Of a DNA stretch of 64,000 bases, positions 38,666 to 47,588 are shown piece after piece. The position numbers and the translations under genes are program-made. The notes beneath the pieces were generated by a model. That model saw only the letters and a program-made list of their open reading frames with translations, made no database searches and was not told where the DNA came from. Source of the DNA: Calothrix brevissima NIES-22 (GTDB lineage: Bacteria > Cyanobacteriota > Cyanobacteriia > Cyanobacteriales > Nostocaceae); the NCBI RefSeq assembly GCF_002367995.1, contig NZ_AP018207.1:434001-498000 (forward strand). The letters run 5' to 3'. Each line of letters begins with the position of its first letter. Position 1 is the stretch's first letter.

Positions 38666-38693
38666 TACATATCCTCCCCCTCATGAGAGATAT
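38666..38693 (+). promoter_or_regulatory. Shared promoter-like motif, copy B (CHAT-CHASE2)
   Basis: Plus strand: TACATA, T, CCTCC, 10 bases, AGATAT; 16 bp between the hexamers. It is 181 nt upstream of the CHAT-CHASE2 start, the extra distance being occupied by repeat insertions at 38751-38813. Confidence 0.65.
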
Positions 38694-38750
38694 GTGACTT
38701 TGAGTAGATCATTTATCTAGTAACGAACTATGTATTTATTTCGTAGTATA

Positions 38751-38773
38751 GCTGTTGACTGTTGACTGTTGAC
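38751..38773. repeat. Heptamer repeats (GCTGTTGAC type) between motif B and CHAT-CHASE2
   Basis: Three TGTTGAC units are bounded by GC and AG, the same form as 17775-17814. Confidence 0.8.
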
Positions 38774-38782
38774 AGTAATACA

Positions 38783-38813
38783 TAGGGTGTGTTGTCGCGC
38801 AGCGCAACGCACC
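38783..38813. repeat. 31-bp palindromic repeat, copy 1
   Basis: TAGGGTGTGTTG ... CAACGCACC, a near-perfect hairpin with one mismatch. Copy 2 is at 62789-62819. Confidence 0.75.
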
Positions 38814-38874
38814 AAAGTCGAGCATATTACACATACTTATCAAATGAAAAATGACAAATGACAACTAAAAAATC

Positions 38875-41382
38875 ATGACGACAACGCGAACATTTTTTAA
38901 CCTAACAGTGACTCGCATTCAATCAGTATGTCAATTTGAATTACAAGGAGAAGGACAAAAAATTACCGAACAAGTTGATTATCCTTTATCATTAACTCAA
39001 CGTTATGAAGATTGGCAAAGAGCTTATTTAGATTATTATCGACATTTACGGGGACGTAAAACTATCCACGATTTGCAGAAACAGGAATTACCTAATATTC
39101 ATCTGCGTGGCTGGAATGTAATTAATAAAAATTTTCGCGGCAGAAAAGTAATTAGCGGTGTTGGTAAAATTACAGTAGACCGTAGCAAACAACTTAAAGA
39201 TGCAGAAGCTCAATTTTTAGATGAATTTTATCGCTGGTTGTTGAGTCCTGATTTAATTAATATACGCCGGGAAATTGCGAATGCGGCGCGAAAATTAGCA
39301 GATAAATATCAATCAGTTGAAGTATTCTTAACTTGTAACCCTATAGAAATAGCTAGATTACCTTGGGAAACTTGGGAAATTGGTACAGATTTAGGTATTC
39401 CTGAAAAAATTAAAATTTACCGCACTCCTGCGACTATTCGCAATCAACCTATCCATCCGTTAAAACGTAAAGCGAGAATTTTAGCTATTATTGGCTATGA
39501 TACGCATTTAAATTTTCAAGCCGATAAACAAGAATTAGAATCGCTGAATTCAATTGCATATATTGAATTTGTCGGTTGGAATACGAAAAAAGCTAAAGTA
39601 CTTAATGCCGATAACGAAACAGAACTAAAAACCGAAATATTTAATGCAATTAATGATGACAAAGGCTGGGATATTTTATTCTTTGCTGGACATAGTAACG
39701 AAAATATTTTAACTGGGGGAGAGTTATATGTAGCGCCTAATGTTTCTATAGGAATTCAAGATATTGCAGAAGTATTGAAAAAGGCGCAAGCTAGAGGACT
39801 ACAGTTTGCAATTTTTAACTCTTGTAGTGGATTAGATATTGCTGAATCACTAATTAACTTGGGTTTAAGTCAAGTAATTGTGATGCGAGAACCAATACAC
39901 AATCACGTAGCACGTAAATTTTTAGTGCAATTTGTCAAGAGTTTAGCTGAATTTAAAGATGTTCATCAGGCTTTGTTAGATGCTTGTCAATATCTCAAAC
40001 AACAAGTTACGCGATTTTCTTACCCTTCTGCTTATCTTGTTCCTTCACTCTATCGTCATCCAGATGCAGAATTATTTCGCCTGAAATCCTTTGGTTTTTG
40101 GAATGCGGTTAAAAAATGGTTACCAAAACCAAAATATGAAAGTTGGCTATTATTGCTTTTATTAATTAGTTTACTGCCTCATGTCCAAGATTTTTTATTA
40201 GATAAGCGGATATGGCTGCAAGCATTTTATCGCCAGTTTACCCATCAATTTTATAAACAAGAGTCTCCCTTAGTTTTAGTAAAAATTGATAATAAATCGT
40301 TAAATGAAGATAAAATTAAACAAGTTTATCCTTTAGATTATAGTTATTTAGCCAAAATAATTCAAAAACTATCTCAATCGAATTCGCAATTAATTGGTAT
40401 TGATTATATTTTAGACCAAGGTGGGCAGCAACCACAGCAAACTAAACTACTAAATCAAGCGATTCGTGGTGCTGTATCTCAAGGAAATTGGTTTGTATTT
40501 GGGGCGGAATCTACTGAAGATAAAAATAGAAAAGAAACTGTCACTGCTGATATCGCTAGTTTAAATTGGAGCATGGAAGGTGATGTTTATATTGCTAGAT
40601 GGTATGTTGAGTTACCAACAAAGATAAATAATGATAAAAATTACCCTTTTAGCTATCTTTTAGCCTTAGCTTATGCTGTACAACATCAAAAGTCATTAGT
40701 TGGGGATTTACCTAAACCTCAATTATCTAGCCAACATGATTTTCGCAACACTGTTACTAAACCAATAAAATCGTCAGATGCAAGATATAATTTTTTGCAA
40801 AACTTGCGATCACATCCCTTATCTGATTTGCAACAATCTTTTCAACCAATTCTTGACTTTTCTCTTCCTCCTAGCCAAGTTTACAAAAGTATCTCGGCTT
40901 GTGAGTTACTTGGTTCTTGCGAATCACAAACTCAAATACACCATAACTTAAAGAATAAGGTAGTAATTATTGTTCCATCTGGATATGAACAAGCAGGAAT
41001 TAGAGGTAAGGGTGAAGACAAGGAAACTATACCTCCAGCAATTTCTTTTTGGGATGGGTGGGGTGATGGTATATTTTCTCGAAGCGCAGCCCATGCTTAC
41101 ATGGTTCACCATTTACTCACCCAAAGATTAGTTGTACCTGTACCGGATTTTTTGATGATTTTAGTAGGTGCTTTGTTAGGTAAAGCAGTGACTTTAATTA
41201 TTATTGAAAATCCTCGCAATCAGGTAAAAATATTTAAGATATTCTGGGGTGGATTAGTCATTTATCTTTTGATTTCATTACAAATTTACACCTCAGCAGC
41301 GATTTTACTTCCCTGGTTTTTTCCCTCATTGACTTTCGGTATTTACATCCTAATTGCTACAAGGAGAAACATTCGTGAATAA
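38875..41382 (+). CDS. CHAT-CHASE2 membrane protein (cytoplasmic protease, external sensor)
   Basis: 835 residues. The N-terminal half (about 1-410) is a CHAT domain with catalytic His273 (FFAGHSN) and Cys317 (FNSCSGLD). A membrane helix at about 424-443 leads to an extracytoplasmic CHASE2 domain (about 463-735: LVLVKIDNKSLNE, LIGIDYILDQGG), then two to three C-terminal helices (about 758-826). There is no signal peptide before the CHAT domain, so the protease should be cytoplasmic and the sensor periplasmic. CHASE2 normally gates kinases or cyclases; here it replaces the kinase with a protease. The last 8 bases overlap the DUF928 start. Motif copy B lies upstream. Confidence 0.88.
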   Translation: MTTTRTFFNLTVTRIQSVCQFELQGEGQKITEQVDYPLSLTQRYEDWQRAYLDYYRHLRGRKTIHDLQKQELPNIHLRGWNVINKNFRGRKVISGVGKITVDRSKQLKDAEAQFLDEFYRWLLSPDLINIRREIANAARKLADKYQSVEVFLTCNPIEIARLPWETWEIGTDLGIPEKIKIYRTPATIRNQPIHPLKRKARILAIIGYDTHLNFQADKQELESLNSIAYIEFVGWNTKKAKVLNADNETELKTEIFNAINDDKGWDILFFAGHSNENILTGGELYVAPNVSIGIQDIAEVLKKAQARGLQFAIFNSCSGLDIAESLINLGLSQVIVMREPIHNHVARKFLVQFVKSLAEFKDVHQALLDACQYLKQQVTRFSYPSAYLVPSLYRHPDAELFRLKSFGFWNAVKKWLPKPKYESWLLLLLLISLLPHVQDFLLDKRIWLQAFYRQFTHQFYKQESPLVLVKIDNKSLNEDKIKQVYPLDYSYLAKIIQKLSQSNSQLIGIDYILDQGGQQPQQTKLLNQAIRGAVSQGNWFVFGAESTEDKNRKETVTADIASLNWSMEGDVYIARWYVELPTKINNDKNYPFSYLLALAYAVQHQKSLVGDLPKPQLSSQHDFRNTVTKPIKSSDARYNFLQNLRSHPLSDLQQSFQPILDFSLPPSQVYKSISACELLGSCESQTQIHHNLKNKVVIIVPSGYEQAGIRGKGEDKETIPPAISFWDGWGDGIFSRSAAHAYMVHHLLTQRLVVPVPDFLMILVGALLGKAVTLIIIENPRNQVKIFKIFWGGLVIYLLISLQIYTSAAILLPWFFPSLTFGIYILIATRRNIRE
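41361..41367 (+). promoter_or_regulatory. Ribosome site that decides the GTG start of DUF928 (2)
   Basis: AAGGAGA lies within the 3' end of the CHAT-CHASE2 gene, 7 nt before GTG 41375. The in-frame start at 41354 lacks such a site and would give a longer leader. Confidence 0.7.
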
Positions 41383-42160
41383 ATTGAAATTATTACAGGC
41401 TATTCTGTTAACAAATGTATTGCTTACTAATTTTGGCTTGACAATATCTAGCGCATCTACTGTTAAAAAACAACTACCGCACAATTCAATTAGTAATCCA
41501 AATAATAATTTTATATCCTTGGGGCTGAGGGATTTATGGACATTATTACGCCGTCCAAAAGTTCCTGCTGGCGGAAGAGATCCACAACTTTGCTTCATTT
41601 CGCCGCAAATTTTAGTAGATCCTGCTTTACCAACAAATATAAATGCAAATACGCCTATTGAGATTTGGAGTTTAAAACCCTTATTTCTTTGGAATATTAA
41701 ATCACCAGGAGATGTCAAGCGCATTCAGTTATTTAAACCAGGTAGTGACAAGGCTTTTTGGGATAAAGAAATTGCTCCAGGTCAAACCAGCATTATATAT
41801 GATGGCGAACCACTACAACCGGGTCAGGTATACAGTTTGTGGGTACATATTCCTTTCCCTGTAGAGAAATTATCTTTTCAAATTATGGGCGAGGAAAAGC
41901 GGAATCAAATTGCTGGTGAATTGCAACAAATCGAAGCTAAATCTAAACAGCAAGGAACGATTACAGAGACGATAGCTTTAGAAAAAGTAGATTTATTTGT
42001 GAGTAAGCAAATGTGGGCGGATGCATTACGGGAAATTTATGCTGTACCCAATCCATCGCCAGAGTTAAAGGAAATTCAGCAACAAATTCCCTCTTTTGAT
42101 TATTGTTCATCAAGTAATACACCTACTGCTATGAAAGATGATTTAGCAAGTAAACCTTAA
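41375..42160 (+). CDS. DUF928 exported protein (2), translationally coupled
   Basis: 261 residues from GTG 41375. The signal peptide is VNKLKLLQAILLTNVLLTNFGLTISSAS. The mature part has VPAGGRDPQLCFISPQILVDPALP, a strand IEIWSLKPLFLWNI, IIYDGEPLQPGQVYSLWVHIPF and a charged helical tail (KVDLFVSKQMWADALREIY), the same architecture as the 20809 protein; I therefore assign DUF928. The start overlaps the last 8 bases of the CHAT-CHASE2 gene, so the two proteins are made together. This supports a role as a periplasmic partner of the CHASE2 sensor. Confidence 0.75.
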   Translation: MNKLKLLQAILLTNVLLTNFGLTISSASTVKKQLPHNSISNPNNNFISLGLRDLWTLLRRPKVPAGGRDPQLCFISPQILVDPALPTNINANTPIEIWSLKPLFLWNIKSPGDVKRIQLFKPGSDKAFWDKEIAPGQTSIIYDGEPLQPGQVYSLWVHIPFPVEKLSFQIMGEEKRNQIAGELQQIEAKSKQQGTITETIALEKVDLFVSKQMWADALREIYAVPNPSPELKEIQQQIPSFDYCSSSNTPTAMKDDLASKP

Positions 42161-42214
42161 ATTGTAGTCAGTTAAGTAGTAGCGTGACAAGGCTAAAATA
42201 GTGCAATAAATTTT

Positions 42215-42309
42215 GTAGGTTGGGTCGTTCGCGTTAGCGTCACGTAGTGAAGAATGAGACCCAACAAATAGATCCTTGTTGGGTTTCGCAAAGCCTCAAC
42301 CCAACCTAC
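42215..42309. mobile_element. 95-bp MITE-like element, copy 1
   Basis: The ends GTAGGTTGGGT and ACCCAACCTAC are perfect inverted repeats, with an internal ACCCAAC/GTTGGGT pair. It lies between DUF928 (2) and the metacaspase gene. A related 74-bp copy is at 53656-53729 and a partial one at 44602-44627. Confidence 0.75.
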
Positions 42310-42398
42310 GCCTAATGCATCATTTTAGTCGTGTCAGTTCACTACTTATACCAATTGTCTGTAAAACAAATTGCATTGCAAGAAAGAATATAGTTATT

Positions 42399-44564
42399 AT
42401 GAAACGCCGTCATTTTTTACAATTCTCTACCTCAACTTTAGCTACTTTAGGATTGAGCCAATTTGATATTTGGCAAAAAGGAAATCGCTATGGACAGGTT
42501 TTAGCTCAGGATACAGGGCGCAAGTTGGCGTTATTAGTGGGGGTTAATAATTATCCTAAGCTGGAAGGAAGTAATCTTCGTGGCTGTATTACCGATGTAG
42601 ATTTACAGCAAGAATTATTAATTCATCGCTTCGGTTTTAAATCTGAAGATATTGTGAGATTAACCAGCCATCCAAAAGATGAACAACCTACTCGGAAAAA
42701 TATTTTAGAAAAATTTGAAAAGCATTTAATTCAACAAGCTAAACCAGGAGATGTGGTAGTTTTTCACTTTTCTGGACATGGTTCTCGTCTGGCTGAATTT
42801 GATGGTAATAAGGTAAATAATGATAATTATAATAGTACATTTGTGACAGCAGATATTGGTAATGAGCCTCTAGCTAGGGATATTACAGGGCGGACTTTAT
42901 TTTTACTAATTTCGGCTTTGAAGACAGAGAATGTAACGGTGGTATTAGATAGTTGTTACTCTGGTGGTGGAACAAGGGGAAATTTAGTTATTCGTTCGAC
43001 ATTGGGTGATAATGATAGAAAAGTATCGGACGAAGAAATTGCTTATCAAAAAGATTTGATGAAACGGCTGAATATTAATGCCGAAGAATTGGCGAGAAGG
43101 CGTAGAGATAATCGGCGTAAGGGCGTAGTTTTAGCTTCGGCGCAAGGATATCAAGTGGCGGCTGATGCTAATTTTGGTGATTTTTATGCTGGTGCATTTA
43201 CTTATTTATTAACGCAATATTTATGGCAACAAACTGGTACTGTAGGTAGTGCGATCGCTCAAGTTACTCCGGTGCTAAACTCAATCTACAACCAGACTCC
43301 GCGAGTTGATGGGGAAGCAAATCAGCCAGTATATTTTATCAATAACAAAATTCCCCCAACTGATGCAGTAATTATTGAAGGTAATGGTGACAAAGCTACC
43401 TTGTGGTTAGGGGGAGTAGATAAGGAAAGTTTAGACGCCTTTAGAGAAAAGGCTACTTTTGCAATTGTGAATCAAAAGGGTGAAATCTCTGGGGAAGTAG
43501 AGTTAGTTTCTCCGCGTAGCGGTTTAAAAGCGGAAGCAAAACTGATTAAAAAAGATAATGTTACTGCTTTAAAACCAGGAATGTTGCTACAAGAATCAAC
43601 GCGCATAGTTCCAAAAGATTTAAAGTTAAATATTGGCTTAGATCCATCTTTGGGTAAAGATATTAATCAAGCGAAGCAAGCATTAGAATCTATCAATCGA
43701 ATTCAAGCAATTTTACCTCAAAAGCAAAACCCACCTTATCCGAATGGCGTACAATATATTTTCAGTCGCATCACACCCACTTATCGCCAAAAATTGCAGC
43801 AGCAATCTTTAGGAAAGATACCAGAAGTGAATAGTTTGTGTTTATTTACAGAAGGTGGGGAACTAGTATTAGAATCTTTTGATAATCCTGGCGAAACAGT
43901 AGAAGATGCAGTGACTAGATTAAATCCAAAATTGAAGTCCATGCTAGCAGCTAGTATTATCAAAAAAACTCTCAATAGCAACTCTTCAGCCTTGGATGTG
44001 GAAGCAGGAATCTATTTACTTGATGAACCTGGGAAAATGCTAGCCAGAACTGCAACAAAACGCCACCCTAATAATCGGGGAAATGCAGAGGAAATCTATT
44101 CTCGCAAGGTAACGTTAAAAAAACAGTTTCAGTTCCGCGTCACCAATAACGAATCAACTCCCGTCTATTTTGCGATTTTGCTATTTGATTCTACTGGTGA
44201 TTTATTAGTTGTATCTCCTTATGAATGGGCTGTGGCTGAACAGTCAATGTTATTACCAGGAAAGACACCTGTCAATATTGGTAATCCCATCCAAGCAATT
44301 GCAAAAGGTACAGGAGAAGCGTTAATTATTATCAGTAAAAAACCCTTAAAGAATGCAGTCAAAACATTGTCAGCTTTAGCCAGAGAACAAAAGCGCGATC
44401 GCGGTACATTAATATTCAGAGGTGAAACCAGAGGTGCAGATGAGTTAATGGGCGATTTATTGAGCGATTTAACAGATGTGCGCGGTGGGATTGTTGTTCA
44501 GCAAGCTACGCCGGTAAGTAATTCTGATACTGCTACCTTGTCAATTACCTTTGATGTTGGTTGA
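42399..44564 (+). CDS. Tat-exported metacaspase-like peptidase C14
   Basis: 721 residues from ATG 42399. The N-terminus MKRRHFLQFSTSTLATLG carries a twin-arginine (Tat) signal, and the mature protein starts LAQDTGRKLALLVGVNNYPKLEGSNLRGCITDVDL, the classic caspase entry. The catalytic dyad is His127 (FHFSGHGSR) and Cys186 (VLDSCYSGG), with AxDxNFGDFYAGAFTYLLTQ following. The C-terminal half (about 450-720) includes QFRVTNNESTPVYFAILLFDSTGDLLVVSP, resembling DUF4384. A longer frame from 42276 would bury the Tat motif. It lies 238 bp behind the DUF928 gene on the same strand, with a MITE in the gap. Confidence 0.9.
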   Translation: MKRRHFLQFSTSTLATLGLSQFDIWQKGNRYGQVLAQDTGRKLALLVGVNNYPKLEGSNLRGCITDVDLQQELLIHRFGFKSEDIVRLTSHPKDEQPTRKNILEKFEKHLIQQAKPGDVVVFHFSGHGSRLAEFDGNKVNNDNYNSTFVTADIGNEPLARDITGRTLFLLISALKTENVTVVLDSCYSGGGTRGNLVIRSTLGDNDRKVSDEEIAYQKDLMKRLNINAEELARRRRDNRRKGVVLASAQGYQVAADANFGDFYAGAFTYLLTQYLWQQTGTVGSAIAQVTPVLNSIYNQTPRVDGEANQPVYFINNKIPPTDAVIIEGNGDKATLWLGGVDKESLDAFREKATFAIVNQKGEISGEVELVSPRSGLKAEAKLIKKDNVTALKPGMLLQESTRIVPKDLKLNIGLDPSLGKDINQAKQALESINRIQAILPQKQNPPYPNGVQYIFSRITPTYRQKLQQQSLGKIPEVNSLCLFTEGGELVLESFDNPGETVEDAVTRLNPKLKSMLAASIIKKTLNSNSSALDVEAGIYLLDEPGKMLARTATKRHPNNRGNAEEIYSRKVTLKKQFQFRVTNNESTPVYFAILLFDSTGDLLVVSPYEWAVAEQSMLLPGKTPVNIGNPIQAIAKGTGEALIIISKKPLKNAVKTLSALAREQKRDRGTLIFRGETRGADELMGDLLSDLTDVRGGIVVQQATPVSNSDTATLSITFDVG

Positions 44565-44570
44565 TTATAT

Positions 44571-44600
44571 GGTCAATAGTCAATAGTCAATAGTCAATAT
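44571..44600. repeat. Heptamer repeats after the metacaspase gene
   Basis: Four TCAATAG units lie just past the metacaspase stop, followed by a GGTTGGGTTGAGGAACGAAAC fragment of the MITE family. Confidence 0.85.
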
Positions 44601-44652
44601 ACAAGGTTGGGTTGAGGAACGAAACTTCAAAAAAATAAATTACCCATATTTC

Positions 44653-44709
44653 GTAGTGCGAGCATCTTGCTCGCTGGTGTTCACTCATCGTGCAAGATGC
44701 TCGCACTAC
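44653..44709. repeat. 57-bp inverted repeat with 18-bp perfect arms
   Basis: Arms GTAGTGCGAGCATCTTGC (44653-44670) and its complement (44692-44709) flank a 21-base loop. It lies between the convergent metacaspase and serC genes. No coding capacity, no T-run. Confidence 0.8.
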
Positions 44710-44809
44710 AAATTTATTTATTGGGTATTTAAAAAATTGGATGTCCCTAACCAGATAAATTTTCGGGGCGGTTGGTTTCGACTTCACTCAACCAACGCCC
44801 CTCAGCATA

Positions 44810-45988
44810 TTAAACTAAAGACACCAATTCAGCTTTAACTGTACTGTAAGCCCAGTCTAACCAAGGAAGCAATGCTTCGATGTCTGCGGTTTCAACTGTT
44901 GCGCCTCCCCAAATGCGCAAACCTGGAGGTGCGGCGCGATAAGGTGCGATATCGTAAGCTACCTTTTCCTTCTCCAGTAACTTAGCTAATTCAGATGCAC
45001 ATTTAGCTTGTGCTTCTGGTGTTTGGCTGGTGAACCAAGAATCAACAATTTTCAAGCAAATGGAAGTACAAGAGCGAGTTTCTGGGGTTTCTGCTAAGAA
45101 ATCTGCCCAATCGCTACTTTCTACCCATTGCGCGATCGCTTTTAAATTAGCTTCGCTACGATTAATTAAACCGGAAAGTCCGCCAATACTTTCCGCCCAG
45201 ATTAAACTATCTAAAGCATCTTCCACACACAACATTGATGGGGTGTTGATGGTATCTCCTTTGAAAATACCTTCAATCAGCTTACCTTTTTGGGTCATTC
45301 TAAATAACTTAGGTAAAGGCCAAGCTGGTTTATAACTTTCCAAACGTTCTACAGCGCGGGGAGAAAGCACAATTACGCCATGCTGTGCTTCACCACCTAA
45401 GACTTTTTGCCAAGAGTAAGTGACAACATCTAATTTACTCCAGGGTATATCCATCGCAAATACTGCGGATGTCGCATCGCAAATAGTTAAGCCTTCGCGA
45501 TCGTCTTTAATCCAGTCGCCGTTGGGTACGCGCACGCCGGATGTGGTACCATTCCACAAAAAGACAACATCGTGGCTAAAATCAACAGAGTTTAAATCTG
45601 GCAAACTGCCATAGGGTGCTTTAATCAAGCGAGTATCAGGTAACTTTAACTCATCTGTGACATCTTTCACCCATTCCTGACCGAAACTTTCCCAAGCCAG
45701 GATATCTAGGGGTCTGCTTCCCAAAAGCGACCACAAAGCCATTTCTACTGCGCCTGTATCCGAAGCGGGAACGATACCTAAGCGGTAATCAGCAGGAACG
45801 CCAAGAATTTTTTTAGAACGTTCAATAACATCGCTGATTTTGGCTTTACCATCTTTGGAACGGTGGGAACGTCCAACACAGGCGTTTTCTAGCTGAGACA
45901 CAGACCAGCCAGGACGCTTGGAACAAGGGCCAGAGGAGAAGAAAGGACTTGCAGGTTTGCTGGCGGGAGGAGACAAGGGTTTAGACAT
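44810..45988 (-). CDS. serC: Phosphoserine aminotransferase
   Basis: PLP-dependent class V aminotransferase that converts 3-phosphohydroxypyruvate to phosphoserine in serine biosynthesis. About 392 residues from ATG 45988 (a GTG at 46000 gives four more). The N-terminus [15 protein letters not shown] and [16 protein letters not shown] are characteristic of this branch of SerC. The PLP-lysine is Lys195 in [17 protein letters not shown]; substrate-loop residues are present in [14 protein letters not shown] stand-alone housekeeping gene in the middle of the accessory block. Confidence 0.88.
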   Translation of the reverse strand: MSKPLSPPASKPASPFFSSGPCSKRPGWSVSQLENACVGRSHRSKDGKAKISDVIERSKKILGVPADYRLGIVPASDTGAVEMALWSLLGSRPLDILAWESFGQEWVKDVTDELKLPDTRLIKAPYGSLPDLNSVDFSHDVVFLWNGTTSGVRVPNGDWIKDDREGLTICDATSAVFAMDIPWSKLDVVTYSWQKVLGGEAQHGVIVLSPRAVERLESYKPAWPLPKLFRMTQKGKLIEGIFKGDTINTPSMLCVEDALDSLIWAESIGGLSGLINRSEANLKAIAQWVESSDWADFLAETPETRSCTSICLKIVDSWFTSQTPEAQAKCASELAKLLEKEKVAYDIAPYRAAPPGLRIWGGATVETADIEALLPWLDWAYSTVKAELVSLV

Positions 45989-46216
45989 AGAGAGATACAC
46001 TCAACGATTATTATCGTATGAGAAATCTTACTTGATATTACGTGCAGCCAATAAGTTGTATGGGAAAAGGCAGATGGCAGAAGGTAAAACTATTGCTATT
46101 GTTAGGATTCAAGGTTTCAAGATTTCCTGACTTAGGGCATTACAGCAATTAAGGTCTATGTATTTTTGTTATGCAGGACTTACGCAAAAATTGCCGAAAA
46201 GCTTAAATTTATTAAA

Positions 46217-46240
46217 CCGCCAAGACGCCAAGACGCCAAG
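46217..46240. repeat. Octamer repeat (CCAAGACG)
   Basis: AACCGCCAAGACGCCAAGAC, the inverted form of the repeat near 10510-10535. Confidence 0.6.
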
Positions 46241-46342
46241 AATATTTAGAGTGTGCGTAAGTCTTATTATGAACAAAGGGCAGGGAGCAGAGGAGAAAAT
46301 ACTCCATACTCCATGCCCTATGCCCCATGCCCAATGCCCAAA

Positions 46343-47467
46343 TTATGCAGGATTAAATTCCGATTGGCGTTGCAGTAGTTGAATAATCGCTGCTTTTTCT
46401 AAAATTCCGACGAGTACGCCGTTTTCACGAATTACAGTCAGTGCAGATAATTTTTGCTGTTCGAGTAGCTGAACTACTTCTGTTAACGGTTTGTCAGATT
46501 GGACTGTGGTAGATTCAGCAATCGGTCGCATTACTTGTTTAATTTGTGTTTGTGACCATTCTGTTGTCGGGATGGTGCGTAAATCATGGGCAGCGATCGC
46601 GCCTACTAATTGTCCGTTATCATCGGTAACTAGGAAGCGATGCCAGCTTTCACCAGTGATAATCCTTTCATCAGCAAATTCTCTTAAGGTAATATTCGCA
46701 GAAACTATCGGGCTATTAGGAGTAACTGCATCTTCGGCGGTTAAACCTGTGAGTTTTTCTTGAACTCTGGCGTATTGTGCCGCATTACCAGCATTTTGCA
46801 GCAAGAAGAAACCGATTAACAAGTTCCAAACGTTAGCAAAGCTGCCAACTAATAGTAAGGGAATTAAACCAGAAGCGATCGCAATCCAACCAAATATTTG
46901 TCCAACTCGGCTGGCAAATGTAACACCTTTATAAGGATTGCCTGTGATTTTCCAAACTAAAGCTTTCAGTATATTCCCGCCATCTAAAGGTAAGCCAGGA
47001 ATTAAGTTAAATAGCGCCAAAGCTAAGTTAACCGCAGCTATTACACCAAGAATTGCGGCTACTGGGCCTGTGGCGGCGGTAGCATAACCAACGCCTGTAG
47101 TGACGGCAAATATCAGTATACTAACTAACGGCCCTGCGATCGCTACCCAAAAAGCCTCGCCAGGAGTTTCTGATTCTTTTTCTAAGCTAGCTAAACCACC
47201 AAAGATAAATAAGGTGATGGATTTAACATCAATTCCTTGACGCAGGGCGACGAAGCTATGTCCTAATTCGTGGGCGACGACAGAGGCGAATAACAACAGC
47301 GCTGTCATCAATCCTAAGATTAAAGCTAGCCCCCCAGATAATAGGGGAAATTGTCCCATCAGTCCGCTACTATAAGTCCAAGTTACTAAACCCAGAACTA
47401 AAAACCATGATGGATGGATATAAAAGGGAATCCCGAAGAGATTACCAACGCGAATTGTGCCATTCAT
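46343..47467 (-). CDS. Site-2 protease (M50) with two CBS domains
   Basis: 374 residues from ATG 47467, which has AAAGGTGA 6 nt upstream (the GTG at 47476 is less likely). The membrane metalloprotease has the zinc motif HELGH at 66-70 and the third ligand in LIPGLPLDGGNILKAL. About six membrane helices are followed by a C-terminal pair of CBS domains (about 245-365). It resembles SpoIVFB/Rip1-like proteases that cut membrane-bound regulators, often anti-sigma factors; the CBS pair suggests control by nucleotides. It lies close to a sigma-like system but no link is shown. Confidence 0.88.
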   Translation of the reverse strand: MNGTIRVGNLFGIPFYIHPSWFLVLGLVTWTYSSGLMGQFPLLSGGLALILGLMTALLLFASVVAHELGHSFVALRQGIDVKSITLFIFGGLASLEKESETPGEAFWVAIAGPLVSILIFAVTTGVGYATAATGPVAAILGVIAAVNLALALFNLIPGLPLDGGNILKALVWKITGNPYKGVTFASRVGQIFGWIAIASGLIPLLLVGSFANVWNLLIGFFLLQNAGNAAQYARVQEKLTGLTAEDAVTPNSPIVSANITLREFADERIITGESWHRFLVTDDNGQLVGAIAAHDLRTIPTTEWSQTQIKQVMRPIAESTTVQSDKPLTEVVQLLEQQKLSALTVIRENGVLVGILEKAAIIQLLQRQSEFNPA

Positions 47468-47588
47468 GTCGTTCACCTTTGATTTCAGTATCTTGAGGTT
47501 TGCTTTCCTCTCGATGTCTCTAGTGTAACGAAATGTAAATTTATTTTAATCTTTCTCGCAGTAGAGGTGTCCGTCCTTTAAAGTGCGG

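Noticed and set aside
46343-47467. Site-2 protease as part of the sigma/CHAT system
   Set aside because: Such proteases can cut anti-sigma factors, but DUF1822 has no membrane segment, the gene lacks the shared motif, and this family is widespread as a stand-alone gene.
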